DNA of 64,000 bases. It comes from Bacteroidia bacterium. Its GTDB lineage: Bacteria > Bacteroidota > Bacteroidia > Chitinophagales > UBA2359. A model generated the notes under the pieces. That model saw nothing but the letters and a program-made list of their open reading frames with translations. It had not been told where the DNA came from and did no database searches. The stretch covers positions 1 through 64,000 of the forward strand of contig JAUHXA010000012.1 of NCBI GenBank assembly GCA_030427245.1. The letters run 5' to 3'. The position numbers and the translations under genes are program-made. Position 1 is the first letter of the stretch; each line of letters begins with the position of its first letter. Of the stretch, positions 25,142 to 34,879 are shown in pieces.

Positions 25142-26609
25142 ATTCAAAGCCCAATACTTTTAATTTGTTATTTAACTCTGTAATAGAGGAATTGATAATT
25201 TTTTGATTTTTCATCATCCCTTCATACAATTCCCTAATTGGAATAGTTACATTATCCACAGCCTGTTCCACATACAATTGCACACTCAAATTCCCATTGT
25301 TGTCCTTCAAAACCGCTTCCCTGTCCACCACTTTCGCAAAGCCCTCTATATCCTTGAAGTCCCAATAAGCTTTTGTTATTTTGTCGACATGTTCGGGCAG
25401 CAAATACGCCTCAGAGCGTTCCAATTTGATTTCGTCCACCGCATTGATAAATACGATTTTCCCCTTCCGATTTTTGGGTTTTTGCATCCGACACACCAAC
25501 AAACAACTCTCCATGCTGCTGTTGTAGAACAGGTTTTTGCCCAAACCAATCACCGCATCCACCAAATCCGCTTCAATCATTTGTCGGCGCATATTCGCCT
25601 CCGCATCCCGAAACAAAACCCCATGCGGCCACAGCGATACACTCCGCCCAGTATCGGGTTTGAGACTCGCAACGATGTGCTGTTGAAACGCATAATCGGC
25701 ACAACCTTGCGGCGGCATTCCCCACAGATTGCGCCCAAAACTCGGAAATTTCTTTTGGTTCCACCGCTTGACGCTGTAAGGAGGATTCGCCATAATTACA
25801 TCAAACTGACGGAGTTGGTCTTTGTACAAGAATTGCGGATTGTCGAGCGTATTGCCTTGCACGATTTTGAACTCGTCGATGTGGTGCATGAACATGTTGA
25901 TGCGGGCAATAGCGGAGGTAATCAGGTTGAGTTCCTGCCCATAGAGTTTGAGGTTGCGGTATTCCTTGCCCTGTTCCTTGAGGTAGAGTGCCGAATTGAG
26001 CAAAATTCCACCACTTCCACAAGTCGGGTCGTAGATGCTTTCGGCAGTTTGTGGGTCGGTGATGCGGGTCATGAGTTGGACGACTGTTCGGTTGGTATAA
26101 AACTCCGCCGCCGTATGTCCGCTATCATCCGCAAATTTTTTGATAAGGTATTCATAGGCATCGCCCATCGCATCGTGTGGCACATTGCTGACCGATAAGT
26201 CCATCTGTGAAAAATGCTCCATCAAATCCTTCAATTTTTCATCCGACAAGCGGCGCTTGTTGGTCCACTGAGCATCGCCAAATACATCGTGTAAGAGTGT
26301 GAAATTGGCTTTTTCGATGCCACTCATTGCCTCTTTGAGTGCCTTACCGACATCCTCACTTTGGGTTCTGACATCTCGCCAATGACAGCCCTCGGGAATC
26401 TGAAACCTGTGGTTTTCGTCAAAAGCAGCATACTCCAAATCGCCATCCGACAATTTGAGTGCTTCTTGGTATTCCTCGTCGTATATATCCGAAACCCGCT
26501 TGAAGAAGAGCAGCGGAAAGATGTATTGTTTGAAGTCGGCAGCATCAATCATTCCCCGCAGAATATTGGCAGCTCCCCATAGGTATTCCTCTAATTGTTT
26601 TTGTGTCAT
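25131..26609 (-). CDS. hsdM: Type I restriction-modification DNA adenine methylase subunit
   Basis: An N-terminal helical HsdM_N domain (MTQKQLEEYLWGAANILRG) precedes a SAM-dependent N6-adenine methylase with motif I DPTCGSGG at 194-201 and catalytic NPPY at 275-278. The C-terminal helices contact HsdS. The length of 492 residues is typical. It is the first gene of the operon, with the promoter presumably in the 26610-26864 gap shared with the divergent TPR gene. Confidence 0.97.
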   Translation of the reverse strand: MTQKQLEEYLWGAANILRGMIDAADFKQYIFPLLFFKRVSDIYDEEYQEALKLSDGDLEYAAFDENHRFQIPEGCHWRDVRTQSEDVGKALKEAMSGIEKANFTLLHDVFGDAQWTNKRRLSDEKLKDLMEHFSQMDLSVSNVPHDAMGDAYEYLIKKFADDSGHTAAEFYTNRTVVQLMTRITDPQTAESIYDPTCGSGGILLNSALYLKEQGKEYRNLKLYGQELNLITSAIARINMFMHHIDEFKIVQGNTLDNPQFLYKDQLRQFDVIMANPPYSVKRWNQKKFPSFGRNLWGMPPQGCADYAFQQHIVASLKPDTGRSVSLWPHGVLFRDAEANMRRQMIEADLVDAVIGLGKNLFYNSSMESCLLVCRMQKPKNRKGKIVFINAVDEIKLERSEAYLLPEHVDKITKAYWDFKDIEGFAKVVDREAVLKDNNGNLSVQLYVEQAVDNVTIPIRELYEGMMKNQKIINSSITELNNKLKVLGFEYDF

Positions 26610-26864
26610 ATTGTTGTTTGAATTGAAGGCGAAAATAAGGAAAATTTTCTACAAATGATTTCCTTCGATTAATTCAAAAAACTCATTCTTTTTAGGCTTT
26701 GGACGAAGGATGGAAGAGCAAGAGGTAAGATTTTAACTGGTATTCCCAGATAGCTGCTACCACCTAAATCTTCAAAGAACTTTTTTTCAAACTGAACAAA
26801 AATCCATAAATTGAAGTCTAAAAAGAAAGAGGTAGTCACTCTACAAAAAAGTGTAATTTTAGGC

Positions 26865-28631
26865 ATGGATAATAAACTGAAATTATTAATTATAGAAAAT
26901 GAAATTTTATTAACCTTGTTTCCCTTTCAAGGTATCTTTAATGCTTCGCCCAAATATATTGGAGAGTACTTCAATGAATTAAAAAAAGGAGGGGTAAGGT
27001 TAGATTTTTCAATTTCGAAATTCTATGCACTCCTCGTAGAATTAGAAAATTTGGGCTATCTGCAAGCAGCAAAACGAGCGGGGGACAACCTTATTTTCTT
27101 GCAAATGCATCCATTGTTGAGGTTTTTTCTTCAAACTCTTATTCAATCTCAATCAGTTTTAAAACAAGGTATTTTAGAAGGCTTTGAATGGTATTACTAC
27201 CGTTTGGCAATTTATATTAACAACCAATTGGGTGCGCCAGAGTTGGCAAACCTAAGAGTGGGAATTGAGTGGGCAAAGTTAGAATTACCTAACCTCTGTT
27301 TTGTAACTACCCAAACGCTGTATCAAGAAAACAGAATCTGTTTGCATACGCTCAATACAACAACTCACTATTACAAAAGAATCGAAAAATATGCTGAAAT
27401 CATTCAGTTTTTAGACCAGTTATTGAAGAAAGCACGAAAGGAACAAAAAACAATTCCCCCTCTTCAACTTTCCATTTTGTATCATGATAAAGGAACTGCA
27501 TATATTCGATTGGATAAGCCTGAGTTGTCGGAAGAATCTTTATTGAAGGCTTTGACGATTCGAAGTCACAAAGAAGATGCTAAAAATTGGGAAGTTTACC
27601 ATCAATTGGGCATGGCTTATCACCAAAAGTTGAACTATACAAAAGCTTTGGAATATTACGGCAAGGTAGAAACGATTTTGCTGACAGTTGATTATGACGA
27701 AGAACTGGCAAGACTATACAAGAATATAGGCAATGTGTATCAACGGTTAGCCGAGTATGAAACCAGCCAAACCTACTTTAACAAAGCTCTTGAGTTGCTA
27801 AAAGAGTATCCTGATAGCCGAGAACTTTCTCCTCTACATTCAGATTTGGCAACAATGTATTTCAATTGGCGGAAGTATGAATTGGCACGAATTCACAATG
27901 AAAAAGCCTTGGCTTTTAATGAAGGCTATCCTGCTGGTGAATTGTTGTCAGGAATTGTTAGAAATAATTTGGGAATGATTTATTATTCCTTGGCAGTTGT
28001 AGGGAATTCCGGTTTCTACAAAAAAGCCGAAGACTGTTTTCACAAAGCTATTGCTGTATTTATTTCCTTAAAGAGTGTTTCCAATGAGGCAAATGCTTAT
28101 CACAATTTAGGGAACCTGTTTTTTGGTACAGAAGATTATCCTGCTGCTGAGGAGTACTGGAAAAAGGCTTTGCTTTTGGATAAATCGGATCGGAGGGCTG
28201 CCGATATTCAATTCAACTTAGGAGAGCTTTATTTTGCTACAAAGGAATACAAGAAGGCATTGATTAATTTTGAAAAAGCAATCTATTTTTATGAACAAGA
28301 AAATGTATCAACTGCCTTTGAATTGGTGTATCATAGATTGAGTCAGACCTGCACAGAGTTGTATCAATACGATAGGGCTATTGAGTATGAATTGAAATCA
28401 CTTCACCAAACGACCTCACCTCGCAATCGTATGGTGAGTTACATAGACTTGGCGGCACTTTATTTATTAAAAAAAGAAATGCCTATGGCTGCGGACTATT
28501 ACCACAAATCGGTTAATGTTTTGGAACTTGTCAAGACAAAAGAGGTGAGGGAAGTATTTGAAGAAAAGATGATTTTTTTGAAGAAGCAGCCAGCCTTTTC
28601 TAAATTTTGGAAAGAAGTGGAGAAGGTGTGA
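26865..28631 (+). CDS. Winged-helix-like plus TPR protein 1 (STAND sensor-like)
   Basis: I chose ATG 26865 (MDNKLKLLIIENE) over a TTG at 26811. Residues ~1-100 (LLTLFPFQGIFNAS...LLVELENLGYLQAAK...LQMHPLLRFFLQTLI) match the winged-helix segment that normally follows the NB-ARC/STAND ATPase. The rest (~190-588) is a run of TPRs (AYHQKLNYTKALEYYGKVE, GNVYQRLAEYETSQTYFNKALELL). In classic STAND proteins these parts are fused to the ATPase; here they are separate. It is the first of two co-directional TPR genes converging on the CHAT-ATPase gene. Confidence 0.85.
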   Translation: MDNKLKLLIIENEILLTLFPFQGIFNASPKYIGEYFNELKKGGVRLDFSISKFYALLVELENLGYLQAAKRAGDNLIFLQMHPLLRFFLQTLIQSQSVLKQGILEGFEWYYYRLAIYINNQLGAPELANLRVGIEWAKLELPNLCFVTTQTLYQENRICLHTLNTTTHYYKRIEKYAEIIQFLDQLLKKARKEQKTIPPLQLSILYHDKGTAYIRLDKPELSEESLLKALTIRSHKEDAKNWEVYHQLGMAYHQKLNYTKALEYYGKVETILLTVDYDEELARLYKNIGNVYQRLAEYETSQTYFNKALELLKEYPDSRELSPLHSDLATMYFNWRKYELARIHNEKALAFNEGYPAGELLSGIVRNNLGMIYYSLAVVGNSGFYKKAEDCFHKAIAVFISLKSVSNEANAYHNLGNLFFGTEDYPAAEEYWKKALLLDKSDRRAADIQFNLGELYFATKEYKKALINFEKAIYFYEQENVSTAFELVYHRLSQTCTELYQYDRAIEYELKSLHQTTSPRNRMVSYIDLAALYLLKKEMPMAADYYHKSVNVLELVKTKEVREVFEEKMIFLKKQPAFSKFWKEVEKV

Positions 28632-28670
28632 TTAAAGTCGAAGAGACGTGTATTAAAAATAAGTTAGAAA

Positions 28671-30245
28671 ATGAACAAGCTCCAGAAAAACATATCTATT
28701 CATCATCATTGGACAAAATTAGATGCAGATATACAGGCAGTATTGATTGCTCTGACACCTTTCCAAACCTATATCAACATTGAAGAACAGATGTTGGCTA
28801 CGTATGTAATGCTATTGAATAGTGAAGGTTATTTCCATTTGAATGAGAAAGTGTTCGATGTTGCTCTACGAGAGGGAGTCGACTTGGGATGGTTGTATCT
28901 TGAAGAAGATGCCAGCTTCATACAAATTCAACCTGCCATTGCTCTATTTTTGAAGCATCAGCGAAACTTACTTTCCATTGAAACTCGGGAAATGCTTCAA
29001 AAAGCGTTTCTTCAATACTATCATTATTACCTATCTTACGTTGATGAGTTTATCAAATCACATAACCAAAATCAAATAGAGGATGGACTATTAGTAACTT
29101 ATTTTGAACAAGATACATTGCGGTATGTCATTCAAAATGCGTTTCGTTTTAAAAGTGAGTTTATTGAATTTTACCTTTCTATATTGACCTCTTATATGAC
29201 ATTCGCAAAAGAGTATCGGGAAATGCTATTTTGGTTAGATGGTTTTTTAGACTTATTAGACAAACAAGTTCCTTCTGATTATGTGACCATGCTTCGCATA
29301 ACTGCAACTATAGAACAAGCTAACGCTCAATTAGCTTTAGAAAAATATACGTTTGCTGTACTTCTATACCAAAAAGCAAGCGAAATCAATACTTTTTCTG
29401 GGGATTATCTGGATGATTATTTACAAGCACAAATTTTAAATAACCTTGGCGTAGCTTGGTTTCAATTGACAAAATACGAAGAAGCTATAAAGAATTTTAA
29501 GATGGCAAGCTCTTTTCCTTTTTACCAAGAACACCCTGTTGAACAAGCCGAAATCTACCAAAATTTAGGCAATGTCTCCTTCAAAAAAAAGGACTATAAG
29601 GAAGCAGAATACTATTACCTTGAAGCACTTCGTATTTTTGAAGAAGCCCATGTTGAGCATGGAAAGATGGCTATTTATCAAAACTTGGGAACTTTGTTGT
29701 CTTCAGAATGTACCATTGAAACAGATACAAAACAGGTTCAACAAGCCAAACAATATATGCTGAATGCCTATCAGTTGGCTCTTGATTTAGAAGACTATCA
29801 GACCTTAGCAATGAGTTCGGTTGCATTGGGTATATTGGCATATAGAAGGGAAATGTATGAAAAAGCAATCGGTTTTATCCAGAAAACACTTTATTTAACG
29901 AGCCAATTTGACTTTGTACACATTGAAGGACAGGCATTTGAATTGTATGCACTGGTGAAATACAAATTAGGGAATTATCAAGAAGCCATAGATTATTGCC
30001 ACAAAGCCATGAATGCCTTTCAAGAGATAGATGATGAATATAAATTGGGGAATGTGTACGCACTTTTTGGTGATTGTTTTTTGGAATTGGCAGACGGCGC
30101 TCCCGAAGCGGAGGGGATTGCTTCTCTTCGAAAAATGCAACTATTCTATCAAAAAGCAGTCGTGATTTTTGAAAAATTTGAGGATTGGGAAAATAAAAAT
30201 AGAATGCAGGAAGCTATCCAAGTGATTGATTTATTAGATGATTAA
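28671..30245 (+). CDS. Winged-helix-like plus TPR protein 2 (STAND sensor-like)
   Basis: The 524 residues have the same plan as the preceding gene: an N-terminal LIALTPFQTYINIEEQMLATYVMLL...GVDLGWLYLEEDASFIQIQPAIALFLKHQ winged-helix-like domain and at least six TPRs (GVAWFQLTKYEEAIKNFKMA, GNVSFKKKDYKEAEYYYLEALRIFEEA). It starts 39 bp after gene 1, so both are probably one transcript. Its last codon and stop overlap the 3' end of the convergent CHAT gene by 4 bp, leaving no room for a terminator between them. Confidence 0.85.
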   Translation: MNKLQKNISIHHHWTKLDADIQAVLIALTPFQTYINIEEQMLATYVMLLNSEGYFHLNEKVFDVALREGVDLGWLYLEEDASFIQIQPAIALFLKHQRNLLSIETREMLQKAFLQYYHYYLSYVDEFIKSHNQNQIEDGLLVTYFEQDTLRYVIQNAFRFKSEFIEFYLSILTSYMTFAKEYREMLFWLDGFLDLLDKQVPSDYVTMLRITATIEQANAQLALEKYTFAVLLYQKASEINTFSGDYLDDYLQAQILNNLGVAWFQLTKYEEAIKNFKMASSFPFYQEHPVEQAEIYQNLGNVSFKKKDYKEAEYYYLEALRIFEEAHVEHGKMAIYQNLGTLLSSECTIETDTKQVQQAKQYMLNAYQLALDLEDYQTLAMSSVALGILAYRREMYEKAIGFIQKTLYLTSQFDFVHIEGQAFELYALVKYKLGNYQEAIDYCHKAMNAFQEIDDEYKLGNVYALFGDCFLELADGAPEAEGIASLRKMQLFYQKAVVIFEKFEDWENKNRMQEAIQVIDLLDD

Positions 30246-32248
30246 TCCAACTTCAAATCCCCTGATTTGAAGTTCTCCAAAACATCTACTACCAACATTT
30301 CTTTTATATGAGGCAAGACCCTTTCCATCACGGAAGGGAAACCCATTAAGATCTTTAATAAGCGATGTAAATCAGATTCTTCTCTCTTCAATATTGCTTT
30401 GATATTTTTGCCACATGTTTTTTCCAAAATGCTGTTAGCAAGTGCGTAAGTAGCTTCTTTGTCCAACCCCTTGATTCTGTATATGTTGTCTCGAAAAGTT
30501 GCGTCTTGAAGGACATTTTCTGGATTTACAGAACCATACAAAACAAGTGTATTTCCCTTGATTCCCTGCAAAAAATCAACAAGATTCATATCCTTTAGCT
30601 GGAAAATATTATCTAAGATGAGGCAGTACCTATCTGCATTTAGTTTTTGGTGTATTCTTCCTTCTTGAAGAATCAAGGATTGCTTGTTAATAGTTGCTTG
30701 ATACTCTTCGGTAGAAAATATTTTTTCTGCAAGAATTTTCATGATTTCCTGTTTGGTGTAGTGCTGTTTGCTAAAATCAAGATAGACAACTCCTTCAACA
30801 AAATCGGTCAATTCCCACCACCAAGACAAGTATTTCAAAAGTGCAGATTTCCCTATTTCAATCATTCCAATAAGTAGCAAATGATTGTGTTTCAACAATA
30901 GTTTTTCGATTTTGAGAATATCCAAATCCCTTCCATAAAAACCATACTTAGGAGCTTTGTACCGATTGTATTGTTTGCGTTTGTTGTAATAGGCAATTTC
31001 TTCTTCCTCGTCAAATTTTTCCAATAAGAACTCAAAATCTCGATTCTTATATACCACAGGAAGCATCCAGTCCTCCAAATCTATTTCATAACCCAAATCT
31101 GCTTTTCTGCTCTTTTGATTGTAGAGTTCCTTTCTACCAAAAAAAATAGCCTCCTCAACTTTACGATTTTCAAACAGTCTTCGGTACAGTTGTTCCATCA
31201 ACTTCGTTGCTCCTGTCACCGAAACAGAATAACGCATTGCCAATACAAGGTACATCCCTTTCTCAACCAAAGCCTTCCCCAAACTCGTTTCATCCGCTTC
31301 CCCTTCTTGTTTTGCAGATTGGCAAGCATTGAGTATGCAGATAGGAATGTGTTTTGTTTCCAATGATTGCGCCAATTCCGTTGCCTCAATCGGCACTGCC
31401 ACTCCTTTTTCATCGCTTTCAAAAAAGATAAACGCCTTCTTTCCTCCAAATTCCTTTAGGTCATCTACCCCATACCGAATATTGAAATTTCCCTTGAAAC
31501 TGTACTGTTGAAAACTCAACTTATTTGCCCTTCGTTCTTTTATCAATTCTTTCCAAGTAGCCACTTTTCCATGTAAGTCAAAGTGAATAATGTGGTAATA
31601 ACCCTCTTTCACCTCATCCAGATGTTGTATAAATCGCTGAAAAGTACCTGGTCTTAAGATATGAGGGCGGACCCGTAGGGATGATTTTTGTATCAATTCT
31701 ATCAAAGGTCTTTGAATCGTTCGGTGATTCACATCGTTTTCTTCTTCTGGTCTTGCCGTTACAATTAGTAGGTTGATACAAGGAGAAGCAAGAGCTTTTG
31801 TCTTGATATAAACGGCATTAATATTTTTTCTGACGAATATCACTCCACTAATGGTCAAAGGTTTGGACAGTTCAGAATCTTTCATGCTTTCCCAATGAAT
31901 CGCTTGAAAATCATTACTTGCTCCAATTACTTCAATGGTCAAGTCCGTTAGTTTATACTCGACAATGATCTTTTTATAGAGTGCATATACCTCCTTATTA
32001 TTTTGAAAAACCCCTTTAAAAAGTCGTTCTCCATACTCTCGAAGTTTACTTTGACAACTTTCAACACGAGATTTTGCCGTATAAGGTTCAGAAATATACT
32101 TTTCAAAATACCATTCAAAATTTTCTTCTTCCTTTGAGTTAAATGGATTGATTAGTTCTATTTCAAAAGTAGCCTTCTCCTGAAAATCTAATTCTATTTT
32201 AAAATCTCCCAGCTCAGTTTGTTCAATCTCTTTTATTCTAATAATCAT
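30242..32248 (-). CDS. CHAT caspase-like protease fused to a STAND-type ATPase
   Basis: Residues ~150-400 are a CHAT domain with catalytic His226 (HFDLHGKVATW) and Cys309 (ICILNACQSAK). Residues ~436-668 start with GFYGRDLDILKIEKLL, typical of the entry to STAND ATPases, then a P loop GMIEIGKSAL (461-470) and Walker B CLILDNIFQ (~542-550). The protein ends soon after the helical part of the ATPase and lacks the winged-helix and repeat sensor. The upstream TPR gene overlaps it by 11 bp. CHAT proteases in STAND proteins cleave partner proteins after a signal; the target here is unknown. Confidence 0.9.
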   Translation of the reverse strand: MIIRIKEIEQTELGDFKIELDFQEKATFEIELINPFNSKEEENFEWYFEKYISEPYTAKSRVESCQSKLREYGERLFKGVFQNNKEVYALYKKIIVEYKLTDLTIEVIGASNDFQAIHWESMKDSELSKPLTISGVIFVRKNINAVYIKTKALASPCINLLIVTARPEEENDVNHRTIQRPLIELIQKSSLRVRPHILRPGTFQRFIQHLDEVKEGYYHIIHFDLHGKVATWKELIKERRANKLSFQQYSFKGNFNIRYGVDDLKEFGGKKAFIFFESDEKGVAVPIEATELAQSLETKHIPICILNACQSAKQEGEADETSLGKALVEKGMYLVLAMRYSVSVTGATKLMEQLYRRLFENRKVEEAIFFGRKELYNQKSRKADLGYEIDLEDWMLPVVYKNRDFEFLLEKFDEEEEIAYYNKRKQYNRYKAPKYGFYGRDLDILKIEKLLLKHNHLLLIGMIEIGKSALLKYLSWWWELTDFVEGVVYLDFSKQHYTKQEIMKILAEKIFSTEEYQATINKQSLILQEGRIHQKLNADRYCLILDNIFQLKDMNLVDFLQGIKGNTLVLYGSVNPENVLQDATFRDNIYRIKGLDKEATYALANSILEKTCGKNIKAILKREESDLHRLLKILMGFPSVMERVLPHIKEMLVVDVLENFKSGDLKLD

Positions 32249-33920
32249 TCGTTAAGTGCTTGATTTTGTGTTTAAAATGAATGTCTTGACTAACTTCAAA
32301 AATACGTTCTGCAAGTTTTATGCTGTTTTCAATTTCTGGTATGTGTTCTACTTCAATAAAATAAGTCAAAGACTTTAGACACTCCATTTGCGCCAAGTCT
32401 TGCTGTCCCAATGCCAAATGACTCATAGCCAAAAGTGCTCTGGATTTTGCCAATCCAAATGGGTTTTCAATTTCTCTATAGAGCACCATTCCTTCTTCCA
32501 ATACCTTCATTGCATCCTCATAGAAACCAATATTGTAACACATCAAAGCGATATTGGAATAAGTCTGAGCCATCAGTGTAGGATTTTCCGCTTTTTCATA
32601 ACAAAGTAGCGCTTTTTGAGCATACTCAAAAGCTTCTTCCAAAACTTCCTTCTCAAAGCTAACCGCACTTAATAAATTGTAGGCATTTCCTTCTTGTTGG
32701 TGGTTTTTATGTTTAATCGCATCCTTGATAGCTAATTGGCAGTGTTGTTCGGCTTTATCAATTTGCTTTGTAGTGTAATACAAACTTGCCAAATCTTGTA
32801 AGATTTTTCCAATAGGCTGACTTTCCTTTGTGTCTGACAAAGCTTGTTGGAATTCCTTCTCCGCATCAATAAACTCTTTTACATGTTGTAAATGACGAGC
32901 CAAACTAAGCTGAGCAGCCTTCAAACCTTTTTTATCACCCGTATTTTCGTAACATAAAATAGCTTTGTCTAAATAATGCTTACTTTCCTCATGTTTATGA
33001 AGTTCAAATAAAGCTTCACTCAAATTGAATAGGAGGCTCCCCATTTGTGTATATCCATCAACTTGTTCTGCTAAGGACAAGGCTTTTCTATGGTAATCCA
33101 AAGCCAAATTCACATTATCTGTACAATTTGCCAAACTACTATACAAGGCACATTTGAGAATCTTGACATCTATCTTTCTAAAGGTATGCTGGTTTTCCTG
33201 ACAAGATGTCAAAGCCTCTTCAAAATACTTCTTTGCTGCACCTAAACGTTCAAGTTTTAAATAGGCCGTCCCTATAGATTCAATAAGTAATACATAGAGT
33301 TGAGTATCACTAAATGATTCTATTTGGCGATCAATAGCAGTTTTTAATTTTTGACAAAAATGTAAAAGCTGGTCGAATAGACCTTCTTCATAAAAATAAG
33401 TAGAAAGTATATAGTACACGAAAAAAACATCCTCACCTAAATCAGCAGATAAGAAAGCAGCATGGTATATATTTGAGTGGTCATATTTGAGTATTTCTTT
33501 AAAAGTGGATTGATCTTCCTCCAAATCGGACTTCAACAAGCCATATAGTTCTTTGGCAGATTGTGTGTAGTAGCGAATAAAACTTTCATTGAGCGTTTTC
33601 AAAAAATGGGAAGGGCACTGTTCTTTGACATACTGATTTAGAAAGTGAGAAAACATTGGAGAAACTTCTAGAAAAGCAAGTTTTGAAGGTGCCTGTACCA
33701 AGAAGCCTACATCAATTGCTTTAATGACTATATTGTAAAATGGCTCAGGGTTTTGATCCAAATGGTGGTATTCGGATAATAAGGATAAATAATCCCAAAA
33801 AATATCATAGTTGTAATAAAAATTAGATTGGAAAGGCATAAAACACAACAAGACCTGTTTTTCTTCGTCAGAAAAAGCAACCCACATTTGTTCGTATCTT
33901 TTTAATGGTGTATTTTTCAT
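32238..33920 (-). CDS. Winged-helix-like plus TPR protein 3, operon partner of the CHAT-ATPase
   Basis: The N-terminus (QVLLCFMPFQSNFYYNYDIFWDYLSLL...AIDVGFLVQAPSKLAFLEVSPMFSHFLNQYV) parallels TPR proteins 1 and 2. The remainder is TPRs (AYLKLERLGAAKKYFEEALTSC, LASLYYTTKQIDKAEQHCQLAI, IALMCYNIGFYEDAMKVLEEGM). The stop codon overlaps the CHAT gene start (32238-32248), implying coupled translation and probably a physical complex. Together with the CHAT-ATPase it recreates the full STAND order in two polypeptides. Confidence 0.85.
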   Translation of the reverse strand: MKNTPLKRYEQMWVAFSDEEKQVLLCFMPFQSNFYYNYDIFWDYLSLLSEYHHLDQNPEPFYNIVIKAIDVGFLVQAPSKLAFLEVSPMFSHFLNQYVKEQCPSHFLKTLNESFIRYYTQSAKELYGLLKSDLEEDQSTFKEILKYDHSNIYHAAFLSADLGEDVFFVYYILSTYFYEEGLFDQLLHFCQKLKTAIDRQIESFSDTQLYVLLIESIGTAYLKLERLGAAKKYFEEALTSCQENQHTFRKIDVKILKCALYSSLANCTDNVNLALDYHRKALSLAEQVDGYTQMGSLLFNLSEALFELHKHEESKHYLDKAILCYENTGDKKGLKAAQLSLARHLQHVKEFIDAEKEFQQALSDTKESQPIGKILQDLASLYYTTKQIDKAEQHCQLAIKDAIKHKNHQQEGNAYNLLSAVSFEKEVLEEAFEYAQKALLCYEKAENPTLMAQTYSNIALMCYNIGFYEDAMKVLEEGMVLYREIENPFGLAKSRALLAMSHLALGQQDLAQMECLKSLTYFIEVEHIPEIENSIKLAERIFEVSQDIHFKHKIKHLTNDY

Positions 33921-34022
33921 TCCTAAACCGTCTTATATTTCACATTCTGCAAACACAACTTAACGTTGGCGTTTTGCTTTTTTCTAAGACAAGTAATTTA
34001 CTAAAAGAAAGGTTCGGTCTAT

Positions 34023-34090
34023 CTATTCCTTCACCACCCGTCTATTCTCTCCAACCTGCAATACACAAACATAGGCTGCATCTGCCAAAT
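34023..34090 (-). pseudogene. Remnant of a type IX secretion C-terminal domain
   Basis: Read on the minus strand this encodes LADAAYVCVLQVGENRRVVK and a stop, closely matching the end of the amylase at 35672 (LADGVYICVLQVGEERRVVK). The frame is not open much further upstream. It is a 3' relic of another secreted protein gene. Confidence 0.75.
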
Positions 34091-34107
34091 TTATGGGTAG
34101 TTGTAGT

Positions 34108-34836
34108 TTATTCAAATCGGTCAAATACCCACAAATTAAAGTCCAAATCTTTGAAGGCAACAATGCCAAATTCTTTGTTGTAGTAGAGTTCGGTTAGCCC
34201 TCTTTCTTCGGATTGGGTTACTTTGTAAACGTTGGTGAAGGTTTTGTTTAGGAGGGTTACATTAGGGAATAATTCGTAGTCTTTCGTAATACCAAAATCT
34301 TCCTCTTGTTCGCTGTCATTACCTCGCAGGTAAACAATATATTCAAATTCAAGAGTGAACTCTATATTATGAGTTGTTCCCTCAACTAATGTAAATAGCT
34401 GAATGTGAAATTTATCTGCAAATATTGGCTTTCTCATTGAATAATGAGGATATAATCTCAAGCTAAATTCAATGTTTGATTCAAAACTACTATACGGTAT
34501 TCCAAATTGCTCACGTGCAAATTTATATTGGTTTTCATTTCCATTTTCGCAAATTAGTGTAAAAGGTGTACTATAGTATGCTTGAAGGACGGGAGATAAT
34601 TGATATCGAGGTTGAAATTTTATTTCTTCTCCCTCTTGATTTTTATAAAAAATTAATTCACCTTCCCTTCTATAAGGAATCATGTTTAGAGAGACGCTAT
34701 CTACAAAAACATGTCCTATATCAATTGTGTCAACTTCACATTCAATATTAGAAATTGTGTCTCCTATAGAGTCATCCTTCTTACAAGCCCCCAACATCAC
34801 CAAAAAGCAAAGAAAAGTAACAATCAGAAACCTCAT
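34108..34836 (-). CDS. Lipoprotein of unknown function
   Basis: A lipoprotein signal (FLCFLVMLGAC, Cys ~18, followed by KKDD) precedes a ~220-residue mostly beta domain with no family I recognise. The C-terminus reads KTFTNVYKVTQSEERGLTELYYNKEFGIVAFKDLDFNLWVFDRFE; the same ending is found in a truncated copy at 35363-35515 and possibly as a shorter scrap near 26785-26825. This points to a multi-copy lipoprotein family that is expanding and decaying locally. Confidence 0.75.
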   Translation of the reverse strand: MRFLIVTFLCFLVMLGACKKDDSIGDTISNIECEVDTIDIGHVFVDSVSLNMIPYRREGELIFYKNQEGEEIKFQPRYQLSPVLQAYYSTPFTLICENGNENQYKFAREQFGIPYSSFESNIEFSLRLYPHYSMRKPIFADKFHIQLFTLVEGTTHNIEFTLEFEYIVYLRGNDSEQEEDFGITKDYELFPNVTLLNKTFTNVYKVTQSEERGLTELYYNKEFGIVAFKDLDFNLWVFDRFE

Positions 34837-34879
34837 AGGAAAAATATTTTTGCATAATTAATACTACAATGTAACAAAG

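Noticed and set aside
25203-26198. Long plus-strand open frame (331 codons) opposite hsdM
   Set aside because: It is antisense to the conserved methylase core, His/Gln-rich and without family resemblance; a shadow frame.
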